In this document: positions 63,085 to 64,000 of the stretch, in pieces
Layout: each line of letters begins with the position of its first letter
How positions within the stretch are numbered: position 1 is the first letter of the stretch
From: CBDCHC01 sp965277055
Lineage (GTDB): Bacteria > Pseudomonadota > Gammaproteobacteria > PS1 > Pseudothioglobaceae
DNA length: 64,000 bases
Direction: 5' to 3'
Assembly (NCBI GenBank): GCA_965277055.1
Contig: OZ255703.1
Location: 434,001-498,000 of the forward strand
Made by a program: the position numbers and the translations under genes
The notes under the pieces: generated by a model
What the model was told of the DNA's origin: nothing
Database searches by the model: none
What the model saw: the letters and a program-made list of their open reading frames with translations, nothing else

Positions 63085-63798
63085 TTATTTAGTATAATAG
63101 GCTAGATAATTCACCGAGGTGTCTTTAGCAGTCAATGAATAGACTTTGGTGAGCGGATTATACACCATGCCTATTAGGTCTTGAAGGGTGAGCTTGGCAG
63201 CTCTGGCAAAGCTATCCATCTCGCTTGGCTTGATAAACTTACTAAACTCATGCGTGCCTTTAGGTAGGAGCTTTAAGATATATTCTGCCCCAATAATAGC
63301 AAATAAATATGATTTAGGATTACGATTAATAGTAGATAAAAATACCTTACCACCACTTACGGTGAGTGCACTACAGGCAGCCACTAGTGAGCTTGGGTCT
63401 GGAACGTGTTCTAGTGTTTCCAGACAACATACAATATCAAATTCACCAGCACGCTGGGTAGCAAACTCTTCAGCAGGAACCTTTAAATACTCAATGTCTA
63501 ACTTCGATTCTAATAAGTGTAACTTAGCTACCTCAAGAGATGCCTCAGCCATGTCAATTGCCGTAACTATCGCTCCTTCCTTACATAAGCTTTCCGCAAG
63601 AATACCGCCACCACAGCCAATATCTAAGATTTTTTTACCTTGTAATGAACCATTACATTGCTGCTTAATATATTCTAAGCGCAGGGGGTTGATTTCATGA
63701 AGTGGTTTAAACTCGGAGTTTTTATCCCACCAACGTGATGCGAGCTCAGAAAATTTGTTAATCTCAGCTGCATCGACATTTGCGTGGTGCTCACTCAT
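63085..63798 (-). CDS. ubiG: Ubiquinone biosynthesis O-methyltransferase
   Basis: SAM-dependent enzyme for both O-methylations of ubiquinone synthesis. FSELASRWWDKNSEFKPLHEINPLRLEYI is the typical UbiG start (residues 16-44), with motif I ILDIGCGGGILAESL, VCCLETLEHVPDP and the C-terminal FAIIGAEYILKLLPKGTH. 237 residues. Its start overlaps the stop of the peroxiredoxin gene as ATGA, and the stop lies 14 bp before cobB. Confidence 0.96.
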   Translation of the reverse strand: MSEHHANVDAAEINKFSELASRWWDKNSEFKPLHEINPLRLEYIKQQCNGSLQGKKILDIGCGGGILAESLCKEGAIVTAIDMAEASLEVAKLHLLESKLDIEYLKVPAEEFATQRAGEFDIVCCLETLEHVPDPSSLVAACSALTVSGGKVFLSTINRNPKSYLFAIIGAEYILKLLPKGTHEFSKFIKPSEMDSFARAAKLTLQDLIGMVYNPLTKVYSLTAKDTSVNYLAYYTK

Positions 63799-64000
63799 GA
63801 GGTGAGTTCAGCCAAACTTTCGAGCACCTCGGCTACATGCCCCGGCACTTTTACATTGCGCCATTCTTTTAAAATCTCACCGGATGGGGAGATAATAAAT
63901 GTAGAGCGAATTACGCCCATATATTCTTTACCATACATTTTCTTCAGCCCCATAATCTCAAACATATTACACAGCTCTTCGTCAGGGTCAGAGATCAGTT
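63795..64000 (-). CDS. bcp: Thioredoxin-dependent thiol peroxidase BCP, 5' partial
   Basis: Only the last 67 codons are inside the window; the gene continues beyond base 64000. They read LISDPDEELCNMFEIMGLKK, then YMGVIRSTFIISPSGEILKE and the terminal helix, matching the C-terminal half of PrxQ/BCP peroxiredoxins after the active site. The peroxidatic cysteine is not included. The TGA overlaps the ubiG ATG, so the two are coupled. Confidence 0.88.
   Translation of the reverse strand, partial: LISDPDEELCNMFEIMGLKKMYGKEYMGVIRSTFIISPSGEILKEWRNVKVPGHVAEVLESLAELTS

Noticed and set aside
1..64000. Search for tRNA, rRNA and CRISPR arrays
   Set aside because: No gap between genes showed a cloverleaf, rRNA-like sequence or regularly spaced repeats; short structured RNAs could have been missed by eye.

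Overview
The window is a gene-dense, AT-rich stretch of a Gram-negative chromosome. An LptD with four cysteines, a porin ending in Phe, DsbA, UbiG, an NlpD-like lipoprotein and a QmcA/NfeD pair point to a gammaproteobacterium. The tkt-gap-pgk-pyk-fba cluster with a CbbA-type aldolase, the compact genome style and the bufferin locus resemble small-genome aquatic or sulfur-oxidising lineages; this placement is inference. No rRNA, tRNA or CRISPR array was seen.

Layout: 1-5339 carB(partial)-greA-cysM-CLC; 5340-6714 folB-folK-dsbA (minus); 6750-9523 plsY, RutE-like nitroreductase, NlpD-like lipoprotein, MscS; 9585-11225 glnS. 11290-17926 is the most notable region: an ECF sigma factor, RskA-like anti-sigma, TlpA thioredoxin and exported DUF255 thioredoxin-domain protein run leftwards, and a bufferin operon (bufA-bufB-bufC-DoxX) plus a periplasmic rhodanese run rightwards. 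Two near-identical ECF-type promoters (TGCAAC, 16-17 bp, CGTATAA) precede bufA and the rhodanese gene, suggesting one regulon for copper or thiol stress. 17923-27919 holds aroC, a MutY-like glycosylase without Fe-S cysteines, a degraded 480-bp stretch, ddl, rlmB, lptD, murC, murB, pgeF and bioD. 28066-32629 carries tig-clpP-clpX and qmcA-nfeD. 32647-35311 has a YliI-like sugar dehydrogenase, a YgeA-like racemase and an EamA transporter. 35513-43225 is central carbon metabolism with a TauE permease embedded. 43362-53730 has mogA-tatD-DUF2797, a P-loop protein with metA, a YjjJ-type HipA protein, gatCAB, an unknown membrane coiled-coil protein and aroB. 53838-64000 holds TPR-nhaA, queE, dnaJ-tpm, a tyrosine phosphatase, a major porin, an intact IS1595-type element that interrupts a small membrane-protein gene, a 2-Cys peroxiredoxin, cobB, ubiG and a partial bcp.

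Gene expression style: genes inside operons often overlap by 1-26 bp or have clear Shine-Dalgarno sequences. Several operon-leading genes (ddl, clpP, murC, gatC, aroC, mutY, tig, lptD) instead have a TATAAT-like -10 box only 5-9 bp before an ATG, with no Shine-Dalgarno sequence, implying leaderless mRNAs. Start codons of plsY, DoxX, rhodanese, rlmB, murB, tig, pgk, tauE, the phosphatase and the transposase were moved downstream of the longest open frame on this kind of evidence.
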